DNA of 64,000 bases. Origin: Caulobacter sp. 602-1 (GTDB lineage: Bacteria; Pseudomonadota; Alphaproteobacteria; Caulobacterales; Caulobacteraceae). The stretch covers positions 186,001 to 250,000 of the forward strand of contig NZ_RRYI01000001.1 of the NCBI RefSeq assembly GCF_003931565.1, given 5' to 3'. Shown piece after piece: positions 63,667-64,000 of this stretch (position 1 is the stretch's first letter; every line of letters starts with the position of its first letter). The notes under the pieces were generated by a model. That model searched no databases. It saw only the letters and a list, made by a program, of their open reading frames with translations, and was not told where the DNA came from. Both the position numbers and the translations under genes were made by a program.

Positions 63667-64000
63667 ATGCGCTCGTATTTCTTCGTGACCGCCGCCGCGG
63701 CGGTGTTGATGGCGATGGCCCCGCCTGCGGTGCAGCCCGCCCGGGCCGGCGCGCCCCAGGCCCACGCCCAGGCGCCGGGCTTCTATCGCTACAGTCTGGG
63801 AGACTACGAGGTCACCGCGCTGCTGGATGGCACCCATGGGGTCGACGTCGACAAACTGGCGGTGGGCGCCAAACCGGGCGAGGTCGAGAGGCTGCTTGCG
63901 CGCTCACACATGACCTCTCCGGTCGAAGGCATGATCAACGCCTTCCTGATCAACACCGGCGACAAGCTCATCCTCATCGACACCGGCGCGGGCGAACTCT
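63667..64000 (+). CDS. Exported MBL-fold metallo-hydrolase (partial)
   Basis: The ATG at 63667 starts a protein with a signal peptide (about 1-28, ending ARA-G) followed by LGDYEVTALLDGTHGVDVD and AFLINTGDKLILIDTGAGEL, the first strands of a lactonase-like MBL enzyme. The metal motif HxHxDH would lie just beyond the window edge. It follows the OYE gene by 13 bases. Confidence 0.8.
   Translation, partial: MRSYFFVTAAAAVLMAMAPPAVQPARAGAPQAHAQAPGFYRYSLGDYEVTALLDGTHGVDVDKLAVGAKPGEVERLLARSHMTSPVEGMINAFLINTGDKLILIDTGAGEL

Overview
The window is a high-GC, densely coding stretch of an alphaproteobacterial chromosome, most likely Caulobacter or a close relative. This rests on overall codon and GC character, a PHA block (phaR, phbA, phbB), putative promoters that fit the published Caulobacter housekeeping consensus (TTGACGS, 10-14 bases, GCTANAWC), many ATGA-coupled and TTG starts, and several Caulobacterales-type hypothetical proteins. 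No database search was possible, so species assignment is inference.

Layout. 1-9.6 kb: end of a feruloyl-CoA-synthase-like gene, a lysoplasmalogenase-like membrane protein, a TPP enzyme, a secreted protein with five four-cysteine repeats, then an MBL hydrolase and a coupled marR / enoyl-CoA hydratase / SDR / membrane protein / SDR operon. 9.6-20.3 kb: MFS transporter, a GNAT gene behind an apparent leader-peptide attenuator, DUF1285-Nudix-CCA transferase, glutamine amidotransferase, diheme cytochrome, tetR/O-methyltransferase, hemF, thiolase. 20.3-24.2 kb: phaR divergent from phbA-phbB, which supply acetyl-CoA condensation and acetoacetyl-CoA reduction for polyhydroxybutyrate; no phaC is in the window. 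24.3-39.2 kb: LacI regulator, cupin, gloB, methyltransferase, PII, phospholipase D, EEP hydrolase, metX-metW, sixA-DUF952-pyrD-TVP38-histidine kinase, gamma-glutamyltransferase.

39.5-43.8 kb: tRNA-Arg(ACG) carries a 4.2-kb integrated element bounded by a 17-bp direct repeat of the tRNA 3' end. It encodes a large serine recombinase, a 53-aa upstream ORF, and decayed passengers (a tyrosine integrase fragment, a frameshifted istB, an unknown frameshifted gene).

44-64 kb: an accessory, regulator-rich stretch with a catalase, MFS transporter, Tat-exported alpha/beta hydrolase, three AraC regulators, a NarL-type response regulator with a 1030-aa beta-propeller sensor kinase, a FixL/FixJ-like pair arranged tail to tail, DedA, MaoC, isochorismatase-like hydrolase, two more alpha/beta hydrolases, an old-yellow-enzyme reductase and the start of an exported MBL protein. 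The content suggests stress, redox or xenobiotic response, but no substrate can be read from sequence.

The most notable non-coding signals are (i) an SD-equipped 14-codon arginine-rich leader followed by two mutually exclusive hairpins ahead of the GNAT gene at 11.08 kb, (ii) a family of at least four dispersed intergenic hairpins whose outer stems differ compensatorily, and (iii) att-site geometry at the tRNA element that predicts two different C-termini for its recombinase, integrated versus excised.
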